Assembly: GCA_018607365.1 (NCBI GenBank)
Contig: JABBBT010000056.1
Location: 1-46,156, forward strand
Length of the DNA stretch: 46,156 bases
Direction of reading: 5' to 3'
DNA from: SAR86 cluster bacterium
GTDB taxonomy: Bacteria > Pseudomonadota > Gammaproteobacteria > Magnimaribacterales > D2472
How positions within the stretch are numbered: position 1 is the stretch's first letter; each line of letters opens with the position of its first letter. Of this stretch, positions 38,902-46,156 are shown in pieces. The notes beneath the pieces were generated by a model. It worked only from the letters and a program-made list of their open reading frames with translations, did no database searches and was not told the origin of the DNA. A program made the translations under genes and the position numbers.

Positions 38902-41143
38902 CTTCTAGTTCAACCTCTTCGATCATTTTATCTACCTTTCTATATCCTTGTGGAAGCATGTTACCTCTTTTTGCTCTTGTAGAAATATAGTTTTCTAGAT
39001 CTTTAAGTTTTAAAGTGAGGAATCTCTTCCCGCTTTCAATCCTCAAAGAGCTAGCCTCAGAAACAAGTTGCGCATGAGTCATTAACTCTTCTTTTGCTAT
39101 AAATTTAGCGGTTGGTATATTTATTATTTTATTCCCTTTGCCCTTTCCAAGAATTGGCAATTCATCAATCTTAAAAATTAATAGTCTGCCAATATTTGAA
39201 ACTGCTGCTATATACAGATGATCATCTCTTACTTTAATGGCTTTAAGAAGGTCTGCTTCATGAGGAATTTTCATAAATGCTTTTCCTGACTTCTTATTAG
39301 AAACCATATTTTTAAACTCTGAAATATAACCATATCCAGCAGTATTCATAATCATGAATTTGTCTTCATCATTACCAATCAATGAAGAAATGAACTTTAC
39401 TCCAGAATCTGCAGATACCCTTCCGGTAATAGGATCACCCATTCCTCTAGCAGATGGAAGAGAATGACTTGCAAGTGAATAAGCCTTCCCATTTGAGTCA
39501 AGAAAAACTGAAACTTGATTGCTCTTTCCCCTTCCATAATCTTGAAGTACATCTTCTCCCCTATAGGAAAGTGAGCTAGGGTCTATCTCATGACCCTTGG
39601 CACTTCTGATCCAGCCAGCTGCAGACAAGACTACTGTAATAGGTTCAGTCACAAGAGTTTCCTCTTCAGAGAAAACTTTGGCTTCTGTTGCTTCTCTTAT
39701 TGGGGATTTTCTTTCTTCTCCAAACTCATCTTTTATTTCAATAAGCTCATTTTTAATTAATGTTTTAAGTCTTGCCTTAGAACTTAGTATTTTTTCAATA
39801 TCAGTTTGTTCTGCTACCAAAGTATCTCTTTCTTGTTCTAACTTAATTTGTTCTAGCTTGGCTAGTTGCCTTAACCTAATCTCAAGGATTGCATTTGCCT
39901 GGATATCAGAAAGTTTAAAAGCTGTAATAATATCTTTTTTTGGCTCATCTGATTCTCTAATAATCTTTATTACTTTATCTAAATCTAAATAAACAATTAA
40001 TAACCCCTCAAGGATATGCAGCCTATCATTTACCTGGTCGAGTCTATGTTCAAGTTTTCTTATTACAGTTTCTTTTCTAAAGACTAACCATTCTTTCAAT
40101 AAATCAACTAGAGAGAAAACTTTTGGTCCACCTTTCAATGAAATTAAATTCATATTTACTCTATAATTTTTTTGTAAATCAGTTGATGCAAAAAGGTGAT
40201 TCATTACATCTTCAGCATTTACTCTGTTCGATTTTAAAGTTATGACAAGCCTTACAGGCTCCTTGTGGTCTCCTTCATCAGTAAGATCAACTACCATTGG
40301 AATTTTTTTCTTAAGCATTTGATCGGCTATTTGCTCTAAAATTTTTGATCCAGATGCTTGATAAGGTAATGCGTTGATAACGATTTGGTTCTTATCTTGA
40401 GCCCATTGGGCTTGAGCTTTAAAACCGCCTTTTCCAGTCGAATAAATTTCATTCAGCTCATCTTTACTAGCAATTATTGGTGAATTATTTGAGAAATCAG
40501 GACCGTTAATTATCTTTAGCAAATCAATCAGCTGTGATTTTGGATTATCAATCAGGTGCACTGTGGCATCAATAATTTCATTAATATTATGAGATGGGAT
40601 ATCTGTTGCCATTCCTACTGCAATTCCAGATGTGCCATTCAATAAAATAGATGGGAGTTTGGCTGGAAAAATTACTGGTTCTAAAAGAGAGCCATCAAAA
40701 TTAGGCTGCCAATCGACTGTTCCAGACTTCAATTCAGAGATTAAAAGATTTGCAAATTTAGTTAACTTAGATTCTGTATACCTCATTGCAGCAAAAGATT
40801 TTGGATCATCCTGAGAACCCCAGTTACCTTGACCATCTACAAAAGGGTATTTGAATGAAAAATTTTGAGCCATTAAAACCATGGCTTCATATGCAGCGCC
40901 GTCTCCATGGGGATGGAATTTTCCTATTACATCTCCAACAGTTCTTGCTGATTTTTTGTACTTTGAGCCAGCATCAAGTCCAAGCTCGGACATTGCATAG
41001 AGTATTCTTCTTTGAACAGGCTTAAGGCCATCTCCAATATTAGGCAAAGCTCTATCTAAAATGACATACATTGCATAGTTAAGATAAGACTCTTCAGCAT
41101 ATTGCTTGAGGCTAATTGAGGTTATTTGTTCTTGTTCTTTCAT
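38888..41143 (-). CDS. parC: DNA topoisomerase IV subunit A
   Basis: ParC is the DNA-cutting subunit of topoisomerase IV, which separates daughter chromosomes. The catalytic Tyr is Y122 in [10 protein letters not shown]. The quinolone-determining region reads [17 protein letters not shown]. Gly82 stands where E. coli ParC has Ser80, while the acidic residue E86 is kept. A C-terminal beta-pinwheel region follows. The length of 751 residues matches ParC rather than GyrA. It follows parE by 2 bases and overlaps argD's end by 14. Confidence 0.96.
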   Translation of the reverse strand: MKEQEQITSISLKQYAEESYLNYAMYVILDRALPNIGDGLKPVQRRILYAMSELGLDAGSKYKKSARTVGDVIGKFHPHGDGAAYEAMVLMAQNFSFKYPFVDGQGNWGSQDDPKSFAAMRYTESKLTKFANLLISELKSGTVDWQPNFDGSLLEPVIFPAKLPSILLNGTSGIAVGMATDIPSHNINEIIDATVHLIDNPKSQLIDLLKIINGPDFSNNSPIIASKDELNEIYSTGKGGFKAQAQWAQDKNQIVINALPYQASGSKILEQIADQMLKKKIPMVVDLTDEGDHKEPVRLVITLKSNRVNAEDVMNHLFASTDLQKNYRVNMNLISLKGGPKVFSLVDLLKEWLVFRKETVIRKLEHRLDQVNDRLHILEGLLIVYLDLDKVIKIIRESDEPKKDIITAFKLSDIQANAILEIRLRQLAKLEQIKLEQERDTLVAEQTDIEKILSSKARLKTLIKNELIEIKDEFGEERKSPIREATEAKVFSEEETLVTEPITVVLSAAGWIRSAKGHEIDPSSLSYRGEDVLQDYGRGKSNQVSVFLDSNGKAYSLASHSLPSARGMGDPITGRVSADSGVKFISSLIGNDEDKFMIMNTAGYGYISEFKNMVSNKKSGKAFMKIPHEADLLKAIKVRDDHLYIAAVSNIGRLLIFKIDELPILGKGKGNKIINIPTAKFIAKEELMTHAQLVSEASSLRIESGKRFLTLKLKDLENYISTRAKRGNMLPQGYRKVDKMIEEVELEVKED

Positions 41144-41145
41144 AT

Positions 41146-43041
41146 TTATATTTTTGCTAGAGACCCTTTCTTTTCAAGCCATTCTTTTCTTGCTGGTGCG
41201 TTCTTTTTAGACAAAAGTAAGTCCATCATGGAATTTGCATTATCGCTTGAGCTGATAGAAAGCTGAACAAGCTGACGAGTAGCAGGATCCATCACAGTCT
41301 CTCTTAGTTGTGGTGGATTCATTTCACCCAGTCCTTTAAACCTTTGAATGTTCACTTTAGGCTTGCCCTTCTTCTTTTTAAATTCAGTAACTATTTCATC
41401 TCGCTGCTTATCATCAAGTGCATATAAAACATCTTTACCAGAATCGATTCTATATAGAGGAGGCATTGAAATATATATCCTTCCCTCTTGAACTAAAGAT
41501 TTATAATGCCTTAAGAACAATGCACAAAGTAAAGTTGCAATATGTAGACCATCTGAATCAGCATCTGCAAGAATACAAATTTTTCCATATCTTAGTGATG
41601 AAAGGTCGTTATTTCCTGGCAGAACTCCAATTGCAGTTGAGAGGTTTTTTATCTCCTGAGATTTTATTATTTCTGTACTCTCTAAGTCCCAAGTATTTAA
41701 AATCTTCCCTCTTAAAGGCATGATTGCCTGGAAAGATCTCTCTCTTGCTTGTTTTGCGGATCCGCCAGCTGAGTCCCCTTCAACTAAAAAAAGCTCTGTT
41801 TCATTTAAGTCCTGACTGTTGCAGTCCGAAAGTTTTCCAGGTAATGCTGGGCCTCTAAAAGTTTTCTTTCTTTCAACTATATTAGAAACTTTTGCTCTCG
41901 TCTGAGCAGACATAATTGCAAGTTCTGCTATTCTTTCACCCTCTTCTGTATGAGTGTTAAGCCAAATACTTAAAATGTCTTTTGTCGTACTTGAGACAAA
42001 CGACATATGATCTTTTGAATCTAGTCTTTCCTTGGTTTGCCCTGCAAATTGAGGATTCTGAAGCTTAGATGAGATTATAAAAATCGCATTATTAAGAACA
42101 TCGTCTGCATTAATTTTTAAACCTTTTGGCAATAGATTTCTGTATTCACAAAATTCTTTTAATGAGTCTAAAAGCCCAGCCTTAAAGCCATTTAAATGTG
42201 AACCACCCTGAGCAGTAGGTATGAGATTTACATAGGTTTCATCGAGTTTATTTTTTGGAGGTCTTAATGACCAATTGATTGCAAACTCAAGCTCTTGAGC
42301 TTGAGATTTTTTAGAGCATACAATTGAATCTAGCAAAACCAAGTCTGCTCCCTCAGAAGAGTCAATCAAATAACTTTTGAGCCCATCTTCAAAATACCAC
42401 TTTTGTTTATCATCAGTCTTTTTTTCATTAATAAACTCTATCGTTAATCCAGGGCAGAGAACTGCTTTGGCCTTTAATAAGTGCTTAAGCTGTTTTATCT
42501 GAATCTCTATAGTTTCAAAATATGTAGGATTTGGTTTGAATTTAATTGATGTCCCAGAATTTCTGAGCCCCACCTCTCCAATCGGTTTTAATTCAGAAGA
42601 TTTATCTCCATTATTAAAAGTGATTTGGTATTCTTTAGAGTCTCTTTTTACTCTAACCTCTAATTCATCAGATAGAGCATTTACAACAGAAACTCCAACA
42701 CCATGAAGGCCGCCAGAGAAATTATAATCATCTCCAGAGAATTTCGCTCCAGCATGAAGTTTACAAAGGATGAGCTCAACTCCTGAAACTTTATGTTCCG
42801 GGTGCTCATCAATTGGCATACCCCTTCCATCATCAGAGACCTTGATAAAGCCATCTTTAAGAACAGATACTTTTATGTTTGAACAATAACCTGAAAGAGC
42901 TTCATCAACTGAATTATCAAGAACTTCTTGAATTAAATGATTTGGGTTAGATGTATCCGTATACATCCCAGGTCTTTTTTTGACAGGATCTAGTCCAGAT
43001 AAGACTTCAATTGCCTGAGCGTCATATGAATTTTTAGCCAA
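41146..43041 (-). CDS. parE: DNA topoisomerase IV subunit B
   Basis: ParE is the ATPase subunit of topoisomerase IV. The GHKL ATP fold shows [21 protein letters not shown] and [15 protein letters not shown]. The TOPRIM domain has [14 protein letters not shown] near residue 415 and [14 protein letters not shown] near residue 500, with the metal-binding acidic residues. The PRIM-like [13 protein letters not shown] segment follows. At 631 residues it is the ParE size, without the GyrB insert. It is first in the parE-parC unit and divergent from tolC across 139 bases. Confidence 0.97.
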   Translation of the reverse strand: MAKNSYDAQAIEVLSGLDPVKKRPGMYTDTSNPNHLIQEVLDNSVDEALSGYCSNIKVSVLKDGFIKVSDDGRGMPIDEHPEHKVSGVELILCKLHAGAKFSGDDYNFSGGLHGVGVSVVNALSDELEVRVKRDSKEYQITFNNGDKSSELKPIGEVGLRNSGTSIKFKPNPTYFETIEIQIKQLKHLLKAKAVLCPGLTIEFINEKKTDDKQKWYFEDGLKSYLIDSSEGADLVLLDSIVCSKKSQAQELEFAINWSLRPPKNKLDETYVNLIPTAQGGSHLNGFKAGLLDSLKEFCEYRNLLPKGLKINADDVLNNAIFIISSKLQNPQFAGQTKERLDSKDHMSFVSSTTKDILSIWLNTHTEEGERIAELAIMSAQTRAKVSNIVERKKTFRGPALPGKLSDCNSQDLNETELFLVEGDSAGGSAKQARERSFQAIMPLRGKILNTWDLESTEIIKSQEIKNLSTAIGVLPGNNDLSSLRYGKICILADADSDGLHIATLLCALFLRHYKSLVQEGRIYISMPPLYRIDSGKDVLYALDDKQRDEIVTEFKKKKGKPKVNIQRFKGLGEMNPPQLRETVMDPATRQLVQLSISSSDNANSMMDLLLSKKNAPARKEWLEKKGSLAKI

Positions 43042-43138
43042 TTTTTAAAGCCTTTTTATTATAAAAAATTATTGAACTTGTTAAAGATATTCTACTCTAA
43101 GAAATATAAAATAAATTCAATAAAATTAAAAAAAATTA

Positions 43139-43159
43139 AATGTTTGCACTGCAAACATT
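43139..43159. promoter_or_regulatory. 21-base palindrome upstream of tolC
   Basis: The arms AATGTTTGC (43139-43147) and GCAAACATT (43151-43159) are perfect inverted copies around a 3-base centre. The element lies 21 bases before the tolC ATG, in the gap shared with parE. It could be a repressor operator or a hairpin in the mRNA. Perfect symmetry over 9 base pairs including two GC steps is unusual in such AT-rich sequence. No regulator can be named. Confidence 0.55.
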
Positions 43160-43180
43160 ATTAATAGGTTAAAATAAGTT

Positions 43181-44509
43181 ATGAAAATTTACACAAAATC
43201 ATTTTTAGCACTTTTTATCTCATTTAATATTTCATCTGAAAGTCTTTTAGATATCTATAATGAAGCGCTAGAGAATGACCCTACATACAAAGCAGCCGAA
43301 TATTCGTATTTAGCAGACAAAGAGCTTAAGGTTCAAGGAAGAGCTGCTCTTCTGCCGAGTATTACCTTGAGCGGATCAACTAACTGGAACGAATACTATC
43401 AAAATAAAGAACTGCAACAACAATATAACTCTTTTTCTTCATCTGCCAGGGTTACTCAGCCGCTATTTAGACTAGATACATGGTTTCAATATAGGCAATC
43501 TAAATCTCTTACAGATGCTGCTGAAGCAGATTTTGCATTTGAGCAGCAAAATCTTTTAGTAAGAACTGCTGAGCTTTATTTTGGCGTACTTAGAGCTATT
43601 GATAATTTAAATGCGGCGATATCTGAAGAAAAAGCTATTAAAAAACAACTTGATCAAGCAAAACAAAGATTCGAAGTTGGGTTGTCAGCCATAACTGGAG
43701 TTCAAGAGGCTCAATTGGCATTTGATCTAAGTAAAGCCTCAAGAATTAGAACAGAAGGATCGCTTTATTCCGCAAGAGAATCTTTAAATGCTCTTATTGG
43801 TAGAGAAATATTCAGCTTAAATGAATTGGGAGATAGTTTGCTTATCGACCTTCCAACACCAAGCTCAAAACAGAAATGGGTTGAATTAGCATTGGAAAAT
43901 AACTACCAATTAAAAGCAGCATATTTAAGAAAGAAAGCAGCTAAAAGCAGTGCAAGAAGTGTTGCTTCAAATCATTTACCTAAGATAGATATTGTTGGAA
44001 GCCAGTCAGAATCTGAAACAAACCAATTTAACTATGAGGGTTTTAATATAGACGGCCAAGGCATTCCAGTTCCATCAGTAACAGGGAGAAGGAATTATTC
44101 AATTCAGCTCAGCATGCCACTCTTTCAAGGCGGGGCTGTTAACTCAAGAAGGAAGCAAGCATATTCCCAATATGAAAGAGCAAATGAAAACACACTATTT
44201 ACAGAAAGAAGGATTATTCAAGAAGTAAGATCTCAGTTTTCAAATGTTTTAACATTAGTTGCAAATGTAAATGCTCAAAAACAAGCAGTAGTTTCGGCCA
44301 CTAGCGCCCTAGAAGCGACTCAAGTAGGCTACAGAGTTGGAACAAGAAACGTTGTTGATCTATTACAAGCAGAAAAAAACTTATACAGTGCTGAAAAAAA
44401 TCTCGCTAATGCAAAATATGATTACATACTTGCCAATCTAAGACTTGGACTTGCATCAGGAACAATTACACCAGCAGACATAGTAAAAATTAATAATTTA
44501 CTCAGTTAA
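43181..44509 (+). CDS. tolC: TolC-type outer membrane channel
   Basis: TolC forms the outer-membrane duct for tripartite exporters and type I secretion. A signal peptide covers about residues 1-19, and the mature protein opens SLLDIYNEALENDPTYKAAE, the TolC family start. Two repeated halves of long coiled helices are visible: QAKQRFEVGLSAITGVQEAQLAFDLSKA in the first and VGYRVGTRNVVDLLQAEKNLYSAEK in the second. The length of 442 residues fits. It is near parE, as in E. coli. It may serve the RND pump at 5323-9370, which has no channel gene of its own. Confidence 0.93.
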   Translation: MKIYTKSFLALFISFNISSESLLDIYNEALENDPTYKAAEYSYLADKELKVQGRAALLPSITLSGSTNWNEYYQNKELQQQYNSFSSSARVTQPLFRLDTWFQYRQSKSLTDAAEADFAFEQQNLLVRTAELYFGVLRAIDNLNAAISEEKAIKKQLDQAKQRFEVGLSAITGVQEAQLAFDLSKASRIRTEGSLYSARESLNALIGREIFSLNELGDSLLIDLPTPSSKQKWVELALENNYQLKAAYLRKKAAKSSARSVASNHLPKIDIVGSQSESETNQFNYEGFNIDGQGIPVPSVTGRRNYSIQLSMPLFQGGAVNSRRKQAYSQYERANENTLFTERRIIQEVRSQFSNVLTLVANVNAQKQAVVSATSALEATQVGYRVGTRNVVDLLQAEKNLYSAEKNLANAKYDYILANLRLGLASGTITPADIVKINNLLS

Positions 44510-44511
44510 AA

Positions 44512-45324
44512 ATGCCCGAACTTCCAGAGGTTGAGACAACCCTGAGAGCAATTAAAAAATTTAAAGGCTCTTTGCTTAAAGAGGCAAAAGTACACAATAG
44601 AAATCTTAGATGGAAAGTAGTGGATCACTTTGAAATATCAGTAAAAGATCAAGTTGTCGAAAGCTTAGAGAGAAGAGCAAAATATATAATCTTTAACCTA
44701 TCTAATGATAAAAAAATTATTCTTCATTTAGGAATGTCTGGCAGTCTTAGAATTGCAAAAAATAATGAAAACTTCTTTATTAAGCATGACCATATTGAAT
44801 TAATTTTTGATGAGGAAAGAATTATCTATAATGACCCCCGAAGGTTTGGATCAATGCATCTTACTTCTGATATCGATAAACATAAGTTAATAAAAAACCT
44901 TGGGCCTGAGCCTCTTTCTCAAAATTTTAATGCGAAGGATTTTTTTTCAGGGTGCAGTCACTCTAAAACAAATATTAAAAGCTTTTTAATGAATCAAAAA
45001 AATGTAGTCGGTATCGGCAATATATATGCGTCTGAAAGCCTTTTCTTAGCTAAAATTCATCCGCTAAAAAATGCCAATGATTTAGATTTAGATGCTTGTA
45101 AAAGATTAGTAGCTGCTGGAAAAAAGATACTAGAGCAAGCAATAGAGGTTGGAGGAACCACATTAAAAGACTTCTATTCAGCTGATGGTAGTCCAGGTTA
45201 TTTTAAATTTAAGTTAAATGTATATGGAAGAGAGGGCGAACCATGCAATAAATGTAAAGGCACTGTTTGTAAAACGACCGTCAATCAAAGAGCTACTTTT
45301 TTTTGTGAAACTTGTCAGAGTTAA
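44512..45324 (+). CDS. mutM: Formamidopyrimidine-DNA glycosylase (Fpg)
   Basis: MutM removes oxidised purines such as 8-oxoguanine from DNA and cuts the strand. The N-terminal PELPEVET carries the catalytic Pro2 and Glu3. K57 (RRAKYIIF) and the helix-two-turn-helix QKNVVGIGNIYASE are present. The C-terminal zinc finger has C245, C248, C265 and C268, with the lesion-sensing R260 in NQRATFFC. At 270 residues it is complete. It starts 2 bases after tolC. A light-exposed surface bacterium would need oxidative repair, but that is inference. Confidence 0.97.
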   Translation: MPELPEVETTLRAIKKFKGSLLKEAKVHNRNLRWKVVDHFEISVKDQVVESLERRAKYIIFNLSNDKKIILHLGMSGSLRIAKNNENFFIKHDHIELIFDEERIIYNDPRRFGSMHLTSDIDKHKLIKNLGPEPLSQNFNAKDFFSGCSHSKTNIKSFLMNQKNVVGIGNIYASESLFLAKIHPLKNANDLDLDACKRLVAAGKKILEQAIEVGGTTLKDFYSADGSPGYFKFKLNVYGREGEPCNKCKGTVCKTTVNQRATFFCETCQS

Positions 45325-45803
45325 GTATCTAGCTTCGCTCGAAGTGCCTGCTCTACTATAGGATGAACAAACTTCGATATATCGCCTTTTAAGTCTGATA
45401 TTTCTTTAATTAAACTAGAAGATACATAAATGAGACTTTCTTTTGGTGTTAAAAAAATACTTTCAATATTGGGAGCCAGCGACCTATTCATTGTTGCTAA
45501 CTGAAATTCATATTCAAAATCAGAAACTGCTCGAAGGCCTCTTATAATTGCGCAAGCTCCATAGTCTTTTGCAAGATCAACTGTTAACTTTCTTGGAAAA
45601 CCTACAACCTCTACTTTTTCATTTCCTTTAAAAATAGACTGGGCTAAATTAATTCTATCCTCTAGACTAAAAAGAGGGTTTTTCGATTCACTCTTAGCTA
45701 TTGCAACAACAACCTTGTCAAAGAGTCCACAACCCCTATCAATAATATCAGTGTGACCATTGGTTATGGGATCAAAGGAGCCAGGGTAAATTGCAACTTT
45801 CAT
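45321..45803 (-). CDS. coaD: Phosphopantetheine adenylyltransferase
   Basis: CoaD adds AMP from ATP to 4'-phosphopantetheine, the penultimate step to coenzyme A. The nucleotidyltransferase motif is TNGH at residues 14-17 (YPGSFDPITNGHTD), and the ISSTFVR-type SSSLIKEIS segment is also present. IIRGLRAVSDFEYE is the family hallmark. I start at 45803, giving 160 residues as in E. coli; an upstream ATG would add seven residues without family support. mutM and coaD overlap by 4 bases at their ends, a common gammaproteobacterial pairing. Confidence 0.96.
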   Translation of the reverse strand: MKVAIYPGSFDPITNGHTDIIDRGCGLFDKVVVAIAKSESKNPLFSLEDRINLAQSIFKGNEKVEVVGFPRKLTVDLAKDYGACAIIRGLRAVSDFEYEFQLATMNRSLAPNIESIFLTPKESLIYVSSSLIKEISDLKGDISKFVHPIVEQALRAKLDT

Positions 45804-45908
45804 ATTAAACATGATACTAAACAAGTCTACTTATGCAAAATAAATATTAATTTGAAATATGGTGTTTTATTACACATATTTTCTATTAAAAAAATAGATG
45901 TTTTTTAT

Positions 45909-45937
45909 TTGTAACCTCTATTAATATTGGTTACTAT
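45909..45937 (+). promoter_or_regulatory. Candidate promoter of the proteorhodopsin gene
   Basis: In the gap between coaD and proteorhodopsin, TTGTAA (45909-45914) is followed after 17 bases by TACTAT (45932-45937). That is four of six matches to each consensus box. Transcription would start near 45944 and leave a leader of about 60 bases. A second candidate is TTGGTT (45927-45932) with TTTAAT (45949-45954). AT-rich inverted repeats at 45921-45940 and 45936-45954 cover the same bases. The sequence is AT-rich and such matches are common, so confidence is low. Confidence 0.35.
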
Positions 45938-45970
45938 TAAATTTCATATTTAATTAGGGGGGAGGCAATT

Positions 45971-45988
45971 ATGCTTCTTTTTCATTAA
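45971..45988 (+). CDS. Possible five-codon leader reading frame before proteorhodopsin
   Basis: ATG at 45971 reads Met-Leu-Leu-Phe-His and stops at TAA (45986-45988). It is preceded at 5 bases by GGGGGGAGG (45957-45965), one of the strongest Shine-Dalgarno sequences in the window. The proteorhodopsin start follows 14 bases later with its own AGGAG (45992-45996). The tiny frame could recruit ribosomes for coupled translation of proteorhodopsin, or it could be fortuitous. Its product is not expected to have a function of its own. Confidence 0.35.
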   Translation: MLLFH

Positions 45989-46002
45989 TATAGGAGTTAT
46001 AT

Positions 46003-46156
46003 ATGAAATTATTACTGATATTAGGTAGTGTTATTGCACTTCCTACATTTGCTGCAGGTGGTGGTGACCTTGATGCTAGTGATTACACTGGTGTTTCTTT
46101 TTGGTTAGTTACTGCTGCTCTATTAGCATCTACTGTATTTTTCTTTGTTGAAAGAG
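46003..46156 (+). CDS. Proteorhodopsin (5' part only, runs off the window)
   Basis: This is a light-driven proton pump with retinal, and only its first 51 residues are present. A signal peptide MKLLLILGSVIALPTFAA is followed by GGGDLDASDYTGVSFWLVTA and the start of helix A (ALLASTVFFFVER). This agrees, from memory, with the green-absorbing proteorhodopsin described from SAR86 bacteria. The residue that tunes colour (Leu or Gln at 105) and the Schiff-base Lys lie beyond the window. AGGAG (45992-45996) is 6 bases before the ATG. The gene is divergent from coaD. Confidence 0.95.
   Translation, partial: MKLLLILGSVIALPTFAAGGGDLDASDYTGVSFWLVTAALLASTVFFFVER

Noticed and set aside
45321-45360. A CTTC/GAAG stem at the mutM/coaD junction as a two-way terminator
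   Set aside because: The stem is only four base pairs, inside coding sequence, with no T-run on either side.
45804-45824. Longer coaD starting at 45824
   Set aside because: Family members begin at MKxAIYPGSFDP, which matches the ATG at 45803.

Overview
The window is AT-rich bacterial chromosome (about two thirds A+T by eye), densely packed with core genes. Three things point to a marine gammaproteobacterium of the SAR86 type. The gene orders leuS-lptE-holA, rsfS-rlmH-mrdA-rodA-mltB-dacA and aroQ-accB-accC, and the rluD/bamD pairing, are gammaproteobacterial. The base composition is low in GC and the gaps are very short. The last 154 bases open a gene whose 51 residues agree with what I remember of the green-absorbing proteorhodopsin of SAR86. 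No database search was run.

Layout, left to right. Bases 1-115 (minus) look like the promoter and boxB/boxA/boxC leader of an rRNA operon whose 16S gene would lie just outside the window. Bases 117-4209 (minus) hold rluD and the branched-chain genes ilvI-ilvH-ilvC. Bases 4281-5333 (plus) hold bamD and a small zinc-ribbon membrane protein. Bases 5323-10086 hold an RND efflux pump and its adaptor (minus), with a divergent TetR regulator and an operator-like palindrome between them. Bases 10079-11012 (minus) hold a DUF4399 protein and a flavin reductase. Bases 11089-13242 (plus) hold rsmD-hemC-hemD. Bases 13235-20245 (minus) hold an esterase, a fused ABC ATPase, ilvD, hemB, trxA and rho. Bases 20317-26905 (plus) hold a lone DsbD N-terminal domain, aroQ-accB-accC, leuS, lptE and holA. 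Bases 26898-33491 (minus) hold the rod-shape and cell-wall cluster rsfS-rlmH-mrdA-rodA-mltB-dacA plus a D-amino-acid transaminase. Bases 33576-38901 hold a small membrane protein, a LON-domain protein, mpl, a pyrophosphate-type phosphofructokinase, a DUF2244 protein and argD. Bases 38888-43041 (minus) hold parE-parC. Bases 43181-45324 (plus) hold tolC and mutM. Then come coaD (minus) and the start of proteorhodopsin (plus).

The genes alternate in short blocks. Of eight convergent junctions, seven overlap at the stop codons and the eighth has a 5-base gap, so there is almost no room for intrinsic terminators. Gaps between genes are short, and no stretch over 300 bases lacks a gene; the longest, about 200 bases, is the one before proteorhodopsin. 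I found no tRNA, CRISPR array, insertion sequence, prophage or recognisable defence system.

The strongest points for a second look are a five-codon reading frame with a very strong Shine-Dalgarno sequence just ahead of proteorhodopsin, a DsbD reduced to its N-terminal domain, a G-free rho leader, a near-perfect 21-base palindrome before tolC, and the systematic convergent overlaps.
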